From: Nocardioides lijunqiniae
GTDB taxonomy: Bacteria > Actinomycetota > Actinomycetes > Propionibacteriales > Nocardioidaceae
DNA: 64,000 nt
Reading direction: 5' to 3'
NCBI RefSeq assembly: GCF_015024225.1
Contig: NZ_JACJGM010000012.1
Location: forward strand, 62,001-126,000
In this document: in pieces, positions 44,119 through 52,915 of the stretch
How positions within the stretch are numbered: the first letter of the stretch is position 1
Layout: each line of letters opens with the position of its first letter
Notes under the pieces: generated by a model
What the model was told of the DNA's origin: nothing
Database searches by the model: none
Seen by the model: only the letters and a program-made list of their open reading frames with translations
Position numbers and translations under genes: made by a program

Positions 44119-44814
44119 ATGGAACCCATTCCGGAGACCGTGAGAGCGATCGAGGAGCTCGGGCCGTTCGTGGCCGAGGGCGAGCTGCTGGAGGCCCTGA
44201 CCGCCCTGAGCCGCGAGGTGGAGCGGGCCGCGCCCCGCTGCGTGGGGATGAGCGTCTCCTCCCGCGAGTACGGCGTGACGTTCACGTTCGTGGCCTCCGC
44301 GCTGCAGGTCGCGTTCCTCGACGCCGTGCAGTTCCTCGACGGCGGGCCGTGCGTGAAGTCGATCGAGCGCGGGGTGAAGGTCGCCTACACCGTCCCGGAG
44401 GCGACCGACGAAGAGGCGTGGGCACTGTTCGCGCGCGCCGCCGCCGCGACCGGGATCGGGTCCACCCTGACCCTCCCGCTGATCACCGACGGCGTCATCC
44501 AGGGCTCGGTCAACCTCTACGGCGCCACGTCGGACGCCTTCGACGACACGCACGAGCAGATGGCCGCGCTGTTCGAGACCACCGCCGACCGGATCGTCAC
44601 CAACGCCGACCTCACCTTCTCCACACGAGGGGTGGCGGAGGATGCTCCCCACATCCTCGAGGCGGAGTCGGTGCTGGACCGCTCGGCCGCCGTCGTGGCG
44701 GACTTGCAGCACGTCGATCCGACCACCGCCCGCGACCGCATCCGCACCGCGGCGCGCCGTGCCGGCATCAGCCCCGACCAGCTCGCCGAGGCGCTGGTCA
44801 GTCTCGGCGGTTGA
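44119..44814 (+). CDS. GAF and ANTAR-like regulatory protein
   Basis: 231 residues. GAF domain at about 20-165 (CVGMSVSSREYGVTFTFVAS, VAYTVPEATDEEAWALFARAAAATGIGSTLTLPL, GSVNLYGATSDAFDDTHEQMA). The last 50 residues (VLDRSAAVVADLQHVDPTTARDRIRTAARRAG) are like an ANTAR RNA-binding helix bundle. Such proteins sense a signal and prevent transcription termination. The stop codon TGA is part of a decayed REP unit (GGTTGAGG). Confidence 0.78.
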   Translation: MEPIPETVRAIEELGPFVAEGELLEALTALSREVERAAPRCVGMSVSSREYGVTFTFVASALQVAFLDAVQFLDGGPCVKSIERGVKVAYTVPEATDEEAWALFARAAAATGIGSTLTLPLITDGVIQGSVNLYGATSDAFDDTHEQMAALFETTADRIVTNADLTFSTRGVAEDAPHILEAESVLDRSAAVVADLQHVDPTTARDRIRTAARRAGISPDQLAEALVSLGG

Positions 44815-45435
44815 GGCGCGAGCGCAGCGGCCCACGAAGCCACCCCGCTGGTGGTCGAGCAGCGACGAGCGCCAGCGAGGAGCGTCCGTCGAGACCCCTG
44901 AAGGGAAGGCAAGGCGTGCGGGTGCGGGGTTGGTTCCGAGATGGTTGCTAGCGCAACCTCCTCAACCAACGAAGAGCGACCACCACCGGTGGTCGAGCAG
45001 TGACGAGCGCCGGCGAGGAGCGTCCGTCGAGACCCCTGCAGGGAAGGCAGGGCGTGCGGTTGCGGGGTTGGTTTCGAGATGGTTGCTAGCGCAACCTCCT
45101 CAACAAACGAAGAGCGACCACCACCGGTGGTCGAGCAGCGACGAGCGCCGGCGAGGAGCGTCCGTCGAGACCCCTGCAGGGAAGGCTGGGCGTGCGGTTG
45201 CGGGGTTGGTTTCGAGATGGTTGCTAGCGCAACCTCCTCAACCAACGAAGAGCGACCACCACCGGTGGTCGAGCAGTGACGAGCGCCGGCGAGGAGCGTC
45301 CGTCGAGACCCCTGCAGGGAAGGCTGGGCGTGCGGGTGCGGGGTTGGTTTCGAGACGGTTGCTAGCGCAACCTCCTCAACCACCGGGGGCCGGCCCGGTG
45401 GTTGAGGAGGGGCGAAGTCCCGTCTCGAAACCACC
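44809..45435. repeat. 138-bp tandem repeat array with REP-like palindromes
   Basis: A decayed type b unit at 44809-44843, then four copies of a 138-base unit beginning GGTGGTCGAGCAG at 44850, 44988, 45126 and 45264 (the last shortened). Each unit holds a type a palindrome and an inverted second palindrome with GGTTGC/GCAACC arms. A further type b variant is at 45397-45435. As 138 is divisible by three, frames stay open on both strands without being genes. Nothing else is seen up to 45526. Confidence 0.88.
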
Positions 45436-45526
45436 CCAGGAAAAAGCTTGAGAAAGTTTCGACAGCCCTTGTGGACAAGGCCTTCTGAGGCCCTTCACTG
45501 TCGGTGGCGGGTGCTTGAGTGGACCC

Positions 45527-46786
45527 ATGACCAGCTCCGCCGCCGACCTCCTCGAGGTCATGCGCACCACCACCCGGACCGCCGCCGCGGTCGAGGTGGA
45601 GCGCCTGCGCGCGGTCATCGACTGGTGCACCCTGCACGCCACCACCGACGAGGGCGAGGCCTCGTTCGGGGACCACGGGATCCCGCTGGCCGGGGACGGC
45701 GCACCCTGGGTGTCCGAGTTCGCGGTGATGGAGCTCGGGGCCGCGTTGGGCATGTCGACCGATGCTGCCAAGCGCTACGTCGGTGCGACCCTCGAGACCC
45801 GCTATCGCCTGCCTCGCATCTGGGGACGCGTCGAGGCGATGGAGCTGCCGTTCTACAAGGCCCGCTGGATCGCCGAGCACACCATGGCCCTGTCTCCGCA
45901 GGCCGCGGCCTACGTCGATCAGGCGGTGGGTTTCTGTGCGCACTCGGTGTCCTACGCCGAGATCGAACGACAGATCGCCACCGCGCAGGCCCGGTTCGAC
46001 CCCGAAGCAGCCGAGAAAGCCCGCCGGCTCGCCGCGGACGGGCGGCGGCTCGAGGTCCACAAGGGCGAGGTGTCGATCAACGGGACCGTCGAGGTCACCG
46101 GGACCCTGGACTACGTCGACGCCCTCGACTTCGACACCGCACTCTCCCGGCGCGCCGCTGAGATCAAGGCCGCCGGCTCCGAAGAGTCGCTCGACGTGCG
46201 GCGGTCGATCGCTGCTGGGGACCTGGCTCGCGGGTATGACTCGCTGCCGTTCGAGGATGCTGGGCACGCCGCTGAGGGTGGTTTCGAGGCTCGCTCCGCT
46301 CGCACCTCAACCACCGAAGTCGTGGTCCACGTGCACGAGGACCTCGACGGGGTCGGCCGACTGGGCAACACCCGGAGCCCGGTGCTGGCCGAGACGATCC
46401 GGACCTGGTGCGGCAACCCCGGCACCCGCGTCATCGTCAAGCCCGTGCGCGACCTGGCCGACCACGTCCACGTCGCGGCCTACGAGGTCCCCGACCGGCT
46501 GCGCGAGCAGGGCGATCTCGTCGACCACACCTGCGTGTTCCCGTGGTGCACCAGACCCGCGGCAAGGTGCGACATCGACCACGCCATCCCCCACGCCGAG
46601 GGCGGGCCGACCTGCTCGTGCAACACCGCACCACTGTGCCGTGGGCACCACCGCCTCAAGACCCACGGCAGATGGACCTACGACGTCCTGGACCGCGGCA
46701 CCTACCTGTGGCACTCGCCCTTCGGCCACGCCTACCGCCGCGACCACACCGGCACCACCCCACTCGAGCCCGAACGACGACCCTGA
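45527..46786 (+). CDS. DUF222 and HNH endonuclease domain protein (13E12 type)
   Basis: 419 residues. The DUF222 domain occupies about residues 10-290. The C-terminal HNH nuclease core reads CVFPWCTRPAARCDIDHAIPHAEGGPTCSCNTAPLCRGHHRLKTH, with both zinc Cys pairs and the HNH His residues. These genes are multi-copy in actinobacteria, related to the mycobacterial REP13E12 proteins. A 39-base REP unit (46277-46315) is read in frame as GGFEARSARTSTT in the linker before the nuclease part. The start is ATG at 45527; a TTG at 45515 is possible. Confidence 0.88.
   Translation: MTSSAADLLEVMRTTTRTAAAVEVERLRAVIDWCTLHATTDEGEASFGDHGIPLAGDGAPWVSEFAVMELGAALGMSTDAAKRYVGATLETRYRLPRIWGRVEAMELPFYKARWIAEHTMALSPQAAAYVDQAVGFCAHSVSYAEIERQIATAQARFDPEAAEKARRLAADGRRLEVHKGEVSINGTVEVTGTLDYVDALDFDTALSRRAAEIKAAGSEESLDVRRSIAAGDLARGYDSLPFEDAGHAAEGGFEARSARTSTTEVVVHVHEDLDGVGRLGNTRSPVLAETIRTWCGNPGTRVIVKPVRDLADHVHVAAYEVPDRLREQGDLVDHTCVFPWCTRPAARCDIDHAIPHAEGGPTCSCNTAPLCRGHHRLKTHGRWTYDVLDRGTYLWHSPFGHAYRRDHTGTTPLEPERRP
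46277..46315 (-). repeat. REP-like unit inside the HNH gene
   Basis: GGTGGTTTCGAGGCTCGC opens and CGCACCTCAACCACC closes this palindrome, as in the inverted type b units at 24631 and 24753. The length here is 39 bases against 40 there, which keeps the reading frame. Confidence 0.88.
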
Positions 46787-46894
46787 CCGCCCCACACCCC
46801 GCCACCATCACCCCGGCGGGGACACCGGCATGCCTCGGGAGGCGCCGGGTACCGGAAGAGCCAGCCCCCAAGCCATCTCGAGGAGACAGCACAC

Positions 46895-48076
46895 ATGAAG
46901 GCAGTGACCTGGCAGGGCCCGCAGGACATGAGGGTCGAGGACGTCCCCGACCCGACGATCATCGACCCGACCGACGCGATCATCCGCGTGACGACGACCG
47001 GCCTGTGCGGCTCCGACCTGCACCTCTACGACCCGCTGGCGCCGTTCATGACGCCCGGCGACATCGTGGGCCACGAGCCGATGGGCGTCGTGGAGGAGGT
47101 GGGCTCGGGCGTCAGCGACCTCAAGGTCGGCGACCGGGTGGTGGTGCCGTTCAACGTCAGCTGTGGCTCGTGCTGGACCTGTGACCAGGGCCTGCACAGC
47201 CAGTGCGAGACGACCCAGAACCGTGAGCACGGCACCGGCGCCAGCCTGCTCGGCTACAGCAAGCTCTACGGACAGGTGCCCGGCGGCCAGGCGGAGTTCC
47301 TGCGCGTGCAGTTCGCCGACTTCCTCCCCATCAAGGTGCCCGAGGGCCCCTCGGACGACCGGTTCGTCTACCTCTCCGACGTGCTCCCCACCGCCTGGCA
47401 GGCCGTGCGGTACGCCGACGTGCCCGACGGCGGGACCCTGCTGGTGATGGGGGCAGGACCCATCGGCGACATGGCGGCCCGGATCGCGATGCACGAGGGT
47501 CGCCGCGTGATCGTGGCCGACCGGGTGCCCGAGCGGCTGGCCCGGGTGGGCGCCCGTGGGGCGGACACGATCGACATCGACCAGGTCGACGACCTCGCCG
47601 CCGAGGTGCGCGACCGCACCAGCGGCCGTGGCGCCGACTCGGTGATCGACGCCGTCGGCATGGAGGCCCACGGCAACCCGGTGGCGGAGAAGATGATCAA
47701 GGCGGTCGGGCTGCTGCCCGACAAGCTCGCCGAGCCGCTGATGATGAACGTCGGCTTCGACCGGCTCGCCGCGCTGCACGGTGCGATCGACGCCGTGCGC
47801 CGGGGTGGCACCGTGTCCATCTCGGGCGTCTACGGCGGCGCGACCGACCCGATGCCGATGTTCCAGCTGTTCGACAAGCAGGTGCAGGTCCGCATGGGCC
47901 AGGCCAACGTCCGACGCTGGAGCGACGACATCCTGCCGCTGCTCATCGACGACAGCGACCCGCTCGGCACCGAGGGCTTCGCGACGCACCGCCTGCCCCT
48001 CAGCGAGGCGCCGGAGGCCTACCGCAAGTTCCGCGACAAGGAGGACGGGATGATCAAGGTCGTCTTCACGCCCTGA
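46895..48076 (+). CDS. Zinc-dependent alcohol dehydrogenase
   Basis: 393 residues of the medium-chain dehydrogenase family, glutathione-independent formaldehyde-dehydrogenase-like. Catalytic zinc: GLCGSDLHLYD and GHEPMGVVEEVGSG; structural zinc Cys: CGSCWTCDQGLHSQC. NAD-binding Rossmann LLVMGAGPIGDMAARIA. The insert after VIDAVGMEAHG with MIKAVGLLPDKLAEPLM is typical of this subgroup. GAGGAG precedes the ATG by about 10 bases. Single gene, ending at a hairpin shared with the convergent epimerase. Confidence 0.92.
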   Translation: MKAVTWQGPQDMRVEDVPDPTIIDPTDAIIRVTTTGLCGSDLHLYDPLAPFMTPGDIVGHEPMGVVEEVGSGVSDLKVGDRVVVPFNVSCGSCWTCDQGLHSQCETTQNREHGTGASLLGYSKLYGQVPGGQAEFLRVQFADFLPIKVPEGPSDDRFVYLSDVLPTAWQAVRYADVPDGGTLLVMGAGPIGDMAARIAMHEGRRVIVADRVPERLARVGARGADTIDIDQVDDLAAEVRDRTSGRGADSVIDAVGMEAHGNPVAEKMIKAVGLLPDKLAEPLMMNVGFDRLAALHGAIDAVRRGGTVSISGVYGGATDPMPMFQLFDKQVQVRMGQANVRRWSDDILPLLIDDSDPLGTEGFATHRLPLSEAPEAYRKFRDKEDGMIKVVFTP

Positions 48077-48078
48077 TC

Positions 48079-48095
48079 ACCCCGACCCACGGGGT
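48079..48095. terminator. Bidirectional terminator hairpin
   Basis: ACCCCG and CGGGGT form a 6-bp stem with an ACCCA loop between the dehydrogenase stop and the convergent epimerase stop. Confidence 0.5.
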
Positions 48096-49156
48096 CACGG
48101 CTCGCGGCGACGCGTGACCGGACCCACCCGCAGGCTCCGCCGCAGCGACCGCGCCACCGTGCGCGGGCGCAGCGGCGGAGTCGCGTCGGAGGCACGCGCG
48201 CGCATGCCGGCCACGACCTCCTCGAGCACCTCGGGGGCGTCCGCGCTCGGTGTCCACCCGAGCTCGTCGCGCGCCCGTGAGGTGTCCAGGTGGGGGACGT
48301 TGAAGGCGAGGTCGATCCAGCCCGGGTCGAGCGGCTGGAGGCGCGCCTGCCACGACAGCGCGACCGCGCGGCGTACGACGCCCGCCGGAACGTCTACGTG
48401 CCGGGCGCCCAGGGCGGCGGCGATGTGGTGCACCGTGACCGCGGTCGGGCCCGCCAGGTTGAAGGCACCGTCGGCGCCGCGGGCGATCACCCGGGAGACC
48501 GCGTCGGCCACGTCGTCGGCGTGCACCATCGGGATCGCGAGGCTGTCCTCGAGCGGCAGGATGGGGACCGCGCGCAGCGCCCACGACGGGACCAGCGCTG
48601 GCAGGCCGTAGCGCAGGAGCGCGCTGCCGGCGGTGCGCTGACCGACGATCCCCGGCCGCATCCGCGCGACGATGACGTCCGGGTGCTCGGCCTCGAAGGC
48701 GTCGAGGAGGCGCTCGGCGGCGACCTTGTGCGCGCTGTACGGCGAGCCGGGCACACCCTCGGTCGGGTAGCTCTCGGTGACCGGGTCCTTGACACTGCGG
48801 GGTGAGTAGGCGCCGACCGACGACATGTGCACCAGGTGCGGCACGCCGGCCGCGACCACCGCCTCGGTCACCTGCCGGGTGCCGCCGACGCCGAGCCGCT
48901 CGAGGTAGTCGAGGTCGTGGGAGGGCTGGAAGCCCCACACGAGGTGCACGACGGCGTCGGCGCCGGTGAAGGCCTCGGTCAGCGTCGGCACGCACGGCTG
49001 CGAGAGGTCCGCGTGCACCCACTCGACGGTGCCGGTGCCGACGGGCTGGGCGACGGTGCGTCGGACGACGCCGACGACGTCGTGACCGTCACGGGTGAGC
49101 AGGCGGAGGAGGGCCGAGCCGAGGTTGCCGGTGGCTCCGGTGACGACGATGCGCAT
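48095..49156 (-). CDS. NAD-dependent epimerase/dehydratase family protein
   Basis: 353 residues, extended short-chain dehydrogenase fold. N-terminal NAD motif VTGATGNLGSALLRLL, then ADAVVHLVW, MSSVGAYSP, the catalytic YSAHK (YxxxK) and RPGIVGQRT. The C-terminal tail is basic (RPRTVARSLRRSLRVGPVTRRREP). It probably acts on a nucleotide sugar or a related substrate; which one is unclear. The ATG at 49156 starts exactly at the first strand. Confidence 0.87.
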   Translation of the reverse strand: MRIVVTGATGNLGSALLRLLTRDGHDVVGVVRRTVAQPVGTGTVEWVHADLSQPCVPTLTEAFTGADAVVHLVWGFQPSHDLDYLERLGVGGTRQVTEAVVAAGVPHLVHMSSVGAYSPRSVKDPVTESYPTEGVPGSPYSAHKVAAERLLDAFEAEHPDVIVARMRPGIVGQRTAGSALLRYGLPALVPSWALRAVPILPLEDSLAIPMVHADDVADAVSRVIARGADGAFNLAGPTAVTVHHIAAALGARHVDVPAGVVRRAVALSWQARLQPLDPGWIDLAFNVPHLDTSRARDELGWTPSADAPEVLEEVVAGMRARASDATPPLRPRTVARSLRRSLRVGPVTRRREP

Positions 49157-49206
49157 GCTCGCCGGTGCCCGCGGGGGCGCCGCCCATGCACCCGACGCCC
49201 TCCCGG

Positions 49207-50265
49207 TCAGTCCTTGGGGCGGGACCGGCGGTTGCTCACCCGGATCGCCCGACCACGTCGGACGTCCTCCAGCTGCTTCTCGCGGCTCTTCTCGATGTTG
49301 CGGGTGTCGCGCGGCGGCAGCTGGATCTCCTCCTCCGCGGCGATGCCCGACTGGAGCTCGCGTCCTCGCTCGAGCTCGGCGTCCAGCTCGGCCCCGAAGA
49401 GCAGCGCGAGGTTGGTCAGCCACAGCCACAGCAGGAAGGCGATGACCCCGCCGAGGGTGCCGTAGGTCTTGTCGTAGGACGAGAAGTTGGCGACGTAGAA
49501 GCCGAAGCCCACGGACAGCACGATCCAGGTGACGATGGCCAGCACGGCGCCGACGCTGACCCAGCGGAACTTGGGCTGCTTCACGTTGGGCGTGGAGTAG
49601 TAGAGCAGCGCGACGATGAGGATCACGACGACGAGCAGCACCGGCCACTTGGCGATGTTCCACACGGTGACGGCCGTCGAGCCGATCCCGATCGCGTCGC
49701 CGACCGCCTGGGCCACGGGTCCGGTCACGATGAGCGCCAGCAGCACCACGGCGACCAGGACGACGAGCACCACCGTCAGCAGCAGCATCGCCGGGCGCAG
49801 CTTCCACACCGGACGCCCCTCGGGCATCTCGTAGATGCGGTTCATGGCACGACCGAACGCCACGACGTACCCGCTGGCCGACCACAGGGCGCCGGCCAGA
49901 CCCAGGACGAGCGCCAGGCCCGCGCCCTGCGACTTGCTCAGCTCGAGCAGCGGGCCCTCGACGCTGTCGACGATCGAGGCTCCGCCCAGGTCGCGCACGA
50001 TGTCGAGGATCGTCTCGACGGCCTTCGTGCCCTGGTCGATCAGGCCGAGCACCGAGGTGAGGGCCACGACCGCGGGAAACAGCGCCAGGACGGCGTAGTA
50101 GGTGAGGGCGGCGGCCAGGTCGGTGCACTGGTCGTCGGAGAACTCACGGACGGTCTTGCGGGCGACGTACATCCAGGAGTGCTTGCTGATGTCGGTCGGG
50201 GAGTCGACCTTGCCGTCCGCCTCGGGGTCCGGCGCCGTGGTGTCCGGCGTCTCGCGCGTGCTCAC
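49207..50265 (-). CDS. YihY/virulence factor BrkB family membrane protein
   Basis: 352 residues. Core marks are DLAAALTYYAVLALFPAVVALTSVLG, GYVVAFGRAMNRIYEM and LLYYSTPNVKQPKFRWVSVGAVLA, with six helices. The C-terminal tail is charged and cytoplasmic. The family function is unsettled (once misnamed RNase BN). The GTG at 50265 overlaps the stop of a 48-residue membrane protein gene upstream. Confidence 0.9.
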   Translation of the reverse strand: MSTRETPDTTAPDPEADGKVDSPTDISKHSWMYVARKTVREFSDDQCTDLAAALTYYAVLALFPAVVALTSVLGLIDQGTKAVETILDIVRDLGGASIVDSVEGPLLELSKSQGAGLALVLGLAGALWSASGYVVAFGRAMNRIYEMPEGRPVWKLRPAMLLLTVVLVVLVAVVLLALIVTGPVAQAVGDAIGIGSTAVTVWNIAKWPVLLVVVILIVALLYYSTPNVKQPKFRWVSVGAVLAIVTWIVLSVGFGFYVANFSSYDKTYGTLGGVIAFLLWLWLTNLALLFGAELDAELERGRELQSGIAAEEEIQLPPRDTRNIEKSREKQLEDVRRGRAIRVSNRRSRPKD

Positions 50266-50408
50266 GGCTGTCCCACCTGGGGGCTCCCGCCGGGGCGGTC
50301 GCCGTAGTCGGTGTCCTCGCCCTGGGTGATGCCGATGAACAGCATCACCGCTCCGACGAGGAGGAAGACGACGATGGCCCAGATGACGAGAATGCGGCGG
50401 CGATCCAT
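50262..50408 (-). CDS. Small membrane protein coupled to the BrkB gene
   Basis: 48 residues: MDRRRILVIWAIVVFLLVGA begins a basic N-terminus and one helix, followed by a polar tail (ITQGEDTDYGDRPGG). The stop overlaps the GTG of the BrkB-family gene (GTGA), the usual sign of coupling. No family recognised. Too short for routine gene finders. Confidence 0.6.
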   Translation of the reverse strand: MDRRRILVIWAIVVFLLVGAVMLFIGITQGEDTDYGDRPGGSPQVGQP

Positions 50409-50462
50409 GCCGTCAGGTACCCGGCCGGAACCCCTGCCATGCCCCCGGACCTGCGGCGATGG

Positions 50463-51287
50463 TCAGTCCGGCGCCCAGCAGCGGCCGTAGGTCTGGCCGG
50501 AGCGCCACTGCTCGCGGGTCGGCCACTCGTAGCCCCACTGGAAGTTCAGCGCGTCGTCGGCGACCTCGCGGCCGGCGTCCTCGCACGGGGTCTGCCCCCG
50601 GTCGCGCACGGTCGCGGCACCCGGGTAGGGGCCCGGCTCGAAGTCGACGACCTCGATGGCGCGCCACGAGTGGGGCGCCGAGCACAGCACCCGCTCGAAG
50701 TCGGGGGAGTCGGGCTGGTCGGTGCCGCACATGCCCCAGCGGTCGCGCCCCTCCTGCTCGTCGAGCACGCCCGCGATGCGACCGGTCAGCGGCGCGAGCC
50801 GCTCCTGCCCGGCCACGGCGATGACGTCGCAGCGGAACCACGACGCCCCCGCGTCGGCCTGGGCCAGCGAGGGGGTGAACCACACCGGCCGGAGCATGCT
50901 GAGACGCACGTCCGCGCGGGTGCCGCCGACGAGGTCCAGGAGCCGCTGCGGGCACGTCTGGGCGATGTCACCGAGCACCCGGTCGGAGTCGACGGCGAGC
51001 AGGTGCCCGTCGACGAGCGTGTCCAGCGTGCCCACGAGGTAGGTCTGCGAGGTGTGCTCCTCGGTGCACGGCACCTCGTCGGCCTGCGTGGTCGCGGCGA
51101 GCGCCCCCTCGAACGACATCCGGTAGCAGGCGCCCTTGGCCGGCCCCGGTACGGCGGTCGCCGTCGGCTTCGGCGCGGCTGAGGGCGCAGGCTCCGGCGG
51201 CTCGGCGTCGTCGGCGCTGCACCCCGCGCTCAGGGTGAGCAGCAGGGCGACGACGACGGAGGCGAGGGCTCGCGACGGACGCAGCAT
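50463..51287 (-). CDS. Septum-formation domain lipoprotein
   Basis: 274 residues. Lipoprotein signal MLRPSRALASVVVALLLTLSAGC with lipobox SAGC. Paired Cys and the pattern ACYRMSFEGAL, VPCTEEHTSQTYLVG, SWFRCDVIAV and VLCSAPHSWRAIEVV match the Septum_form domain, repeated twice. Found anchored on the cell surface of actinobacteria; named from a proposed role in septation. Starts on the ATGA overlap with the upstream paralogue. Confidence 0.82.
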   Translation of the reverse strand: MLRPSRALASVVVALLLTLSAGCSADDAEPPEPAPSAAPKPTATAVPGPAKGACYRMSFEGALAATTQADEVPCTEEHTSQTYLVGTLDTLVDGHLLAVDSDRVLGDIAQTCPQRLLDLVGGTRADVRLSMLRPVWFTPSLAQADAGASWFRCDVIAVAGQERLAPLTGRIAGVLDEQEGRDRWGMCGTDQPDSPDFERVLCSAPHSWRAIEVVDFEPGPYPGAATVRDRGQTPCEDAGREVADDALNFQWGYEWPTREQWRSGQTYGRCWAPD

Positions 51288-52102
51288 CAGTCGGGGGTCT
51301 TGGCCCAGCAGACCGAGCGCCGGTTGCCGGCCTCCCACTCGGCCTCGTGGAACCAGGTGTAGGCGAAGTCGTAGTCGACGGGGTAGTTGAGCCAGGCACC
51401 CACCGAGGTGGAGCAGAAGTCACGGGTCTTGACCTCGACCACGCGGTCGCCGGGGTAGGGCGCCTCGGCGTCACCCAGCTTGATCGTCGTGGCGGCGCGC
51501 CAGTCGTGCGGCTCGGTGCAGGGGATCCGCGGCGCGCCGGCCAACGCCTCCCCGGTGGCGCAGACCATCCACCGGTCCTGCGGCCGCCCCTGGAGCAGGC
51601 CCTCGGCCGTCTCGGGCAGGGTGACGTAGCGCTCGCTCTGCTCGCCCCCGCCCACCAGGTCGCAGCGGTACCAGCGCGCGCCGTCCTCCCACGCCTTCTG
51701 CGACGGACGGAACCACGCCCAGCTGACGACCGTGCGCATCGCCAGGCTCTCGTCGGCCCCGAGGAAGGCGAGGAACTTGGTCGAGCAGGTGGTGTAGGCG
51801 AAGGCGCCGAGCTTCTCGTCGTCCCACGCCACGTCGTCGAACTGCGGGGGGAGCTGCCCGACGGCGTACGTCTGCGCGGTGTGCTTGTCGGTGCACTCCA
51901 CCGTGCGCGTCGCGTTGCTCGCCTGCAGCACGTCCTCGGGGGTCAGCACCCGGCACGCGCCCAGCTCGGGTGCGTCGACCGAGTCGACCTGGTCGGGGTC
52001 GGCGTCGCCGCCCTGGGCGGCCTCGCCGCACGCGGTGAGCAGCAGGACGGCCAGGATCCCGATCGTGGCCAGGGACGCGTGGCGGCGCGGGCGGTGCGAC
52101 AA
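51287..52102 (-). CDS. Septum-formation domain lipoprotein (paralogue)
   Basis: 271 residues, same layout as its downstream neighbour: lipobox LTACGE, ACRVLTPEDVL, VECTDKHTAQTYAVG, RWYRCDLVGGG and IPCTEPHDWRAATTI, ending in CWAKTPD as the neighbour ends in CWAPD. The start is TTG at 52102 with GAGGAAGG upstream. The two genes look like a tandem duplication that has diverged. Confidence 0.82.
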   Translation of the reverse strand: MSHRPRRHASLATIGILAVLLLTACGEAAQGGDADPDQVDSVDAPELGACRVLTPEDVLQASNATRTVECTDKHTAQTYAVGQLPPQFDDVAWDDEKLGAFAYTTCSTKFLAFLGADESLAMRTVVSWAWFRPSQKAWEDGARWYRCDLVGGGEQSERYVTLPETAEGLLQGRPQDRWMVCATGEALAGAPRIPCTEPHDWRAATTIKLGDAEAPYPGDRVVEVKTRDFCSTSVGAWLNYPVDYDFAYTWFHEAEWEAGNRRSVCWAKTPD

Positions 52103-52174
52103 CGCGTGGCCTTCCTCGCGAGACGGTGGACGAGGCCCGATGCTACCGCCGTGCCCCTGGACCCCATGGACCCC

Positions 52175-52663
52175 TCAGCCGCCCACGAGGGCCGCGAGCG
52201 TCGCGCCGAGCTCGTACGCCGCCGCGAGGTCGTCGTCCCCGACGTCGCCGAGGACCTCCAGCACCGCGGCCGACTGGCTCCACCCCAGCGCCCCGACGAT
52301 CGACTGCACCGAGCGGACGGCGCCGGTCGTGTCGTAGCGACCGTGCACCCACAGTCCGTAGGGCCGTCGCCCGCCGGAGCCCGGCGAGGCGGCGGCGCCG
52401 TCGTCGGCGAGCGCCCCGCCCGCCTGGAGGAAGATCGTGTCGAAGAAGTGCTTGAGGGCCCCGGACATGTAGCCGAAGTTGGCCGGCGTCCCGAGGAGGT
52501 AGCCGTCGGCGGCGAGCACGGCGTCGGCGTCCGCCTCGAGCGCGTGGCGCACCACGACCTCGACCCCCTCGATGGCGTCGTCCTGGGTGCCCGCGACCAC
52601 CGCGTCCGTGAGCTTCCGGACGGCCGCGGTGGGGGAGTGGTGGACGACCAGCAGCCTCGCCAC
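52175..52663 (-). CDS. Flavodoxin-like NAD(P)H-dependent oxidoreductase
   Basis: 162 residues. The flavodoxin fold begins MARLLVVHHSPTAAVRKL with the FMN phosphate loop; GTPANFGYMSGALKHFFDTIF is the FMN_red/WrbA-type second loop. It would use FMN and reduce quinones or similar compounds. The start is GTG. It follows the DUF1059-like small gene on the same strand by seven bases. Confidence 0.85.
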   Translation of the reverse strand: MARLLVVHHSPTAAVRKLTDAVVAGTQDDAIEGVEVVVRHALEADADAVLAADGYLLGTPANFGYMSGALKHFFDTIFLQAGGALADDGAAASPGSGGRRPYGLWVHGRYDTTGAVRSVQSIVGALGWSQSAAVLEVLGDVGDDDLAAAYELGATLAALVGG

Positions 52664-52670
52664 GCGCCGG

Positions 52671-52817
52671 TCAGGTGGCCATGAAGAGGATCGAGTCCCG
52701 GTCGTACTCCCGGCCCGGGTGGGCCTCGGCCAGGTGCGCCTGGGTCTTCTCGACCAGGTCGTCCTCGTCGGCGCCGGTGATCGTGGTGCCGCACGGGCAG
52801 GCGAGTCGCGTCTTCAT
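52671..52817 (-). CDS. DUF1059-like small protein
   Basis: 48 residues, starting MKTRLACPCGTTITGADEDD and continuing LVEKTQAHLAEAHPG. The CPCG motif and the His in HLAEAHP match the DUF1059 type of small zinc-ribbon-like proteins. Same strand as the flavodoxin-like gene and seven bases upstream of it, so likely co-transcribed. Confidence 0.72.
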   Translation of the reverse strand: MKTRLACPCGTTITGADEDDLVEKTQAHLAEAHPGREYDRDSILFMAT

Positions 52818-52915
52818 GTGCCCACTGTGCCACGACCGCGCCGCCCCGATCGCGGCATACGGCGATCCCCGTCGGGTACCTGGAGTGACCTGCCCACCAC
52901 CCGAAGGACCCGCTC

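Noticed and set aside
44517..45434. A 305-codon minus-strand frame with a repeated ALATISKPTPQPH-like sequence
   Set aside because: It is produced by the 138-base DNA repeat, whose length is a multiple of three; the plus strand is equally open, and no start site or family supports a protein.
45527..46786. Treating the HNH gene as a transposase or insertion sequence
   Set aside because: The domains are DUF222 and HNH; no terminal inverted repeats or target duplication were found around the gene.
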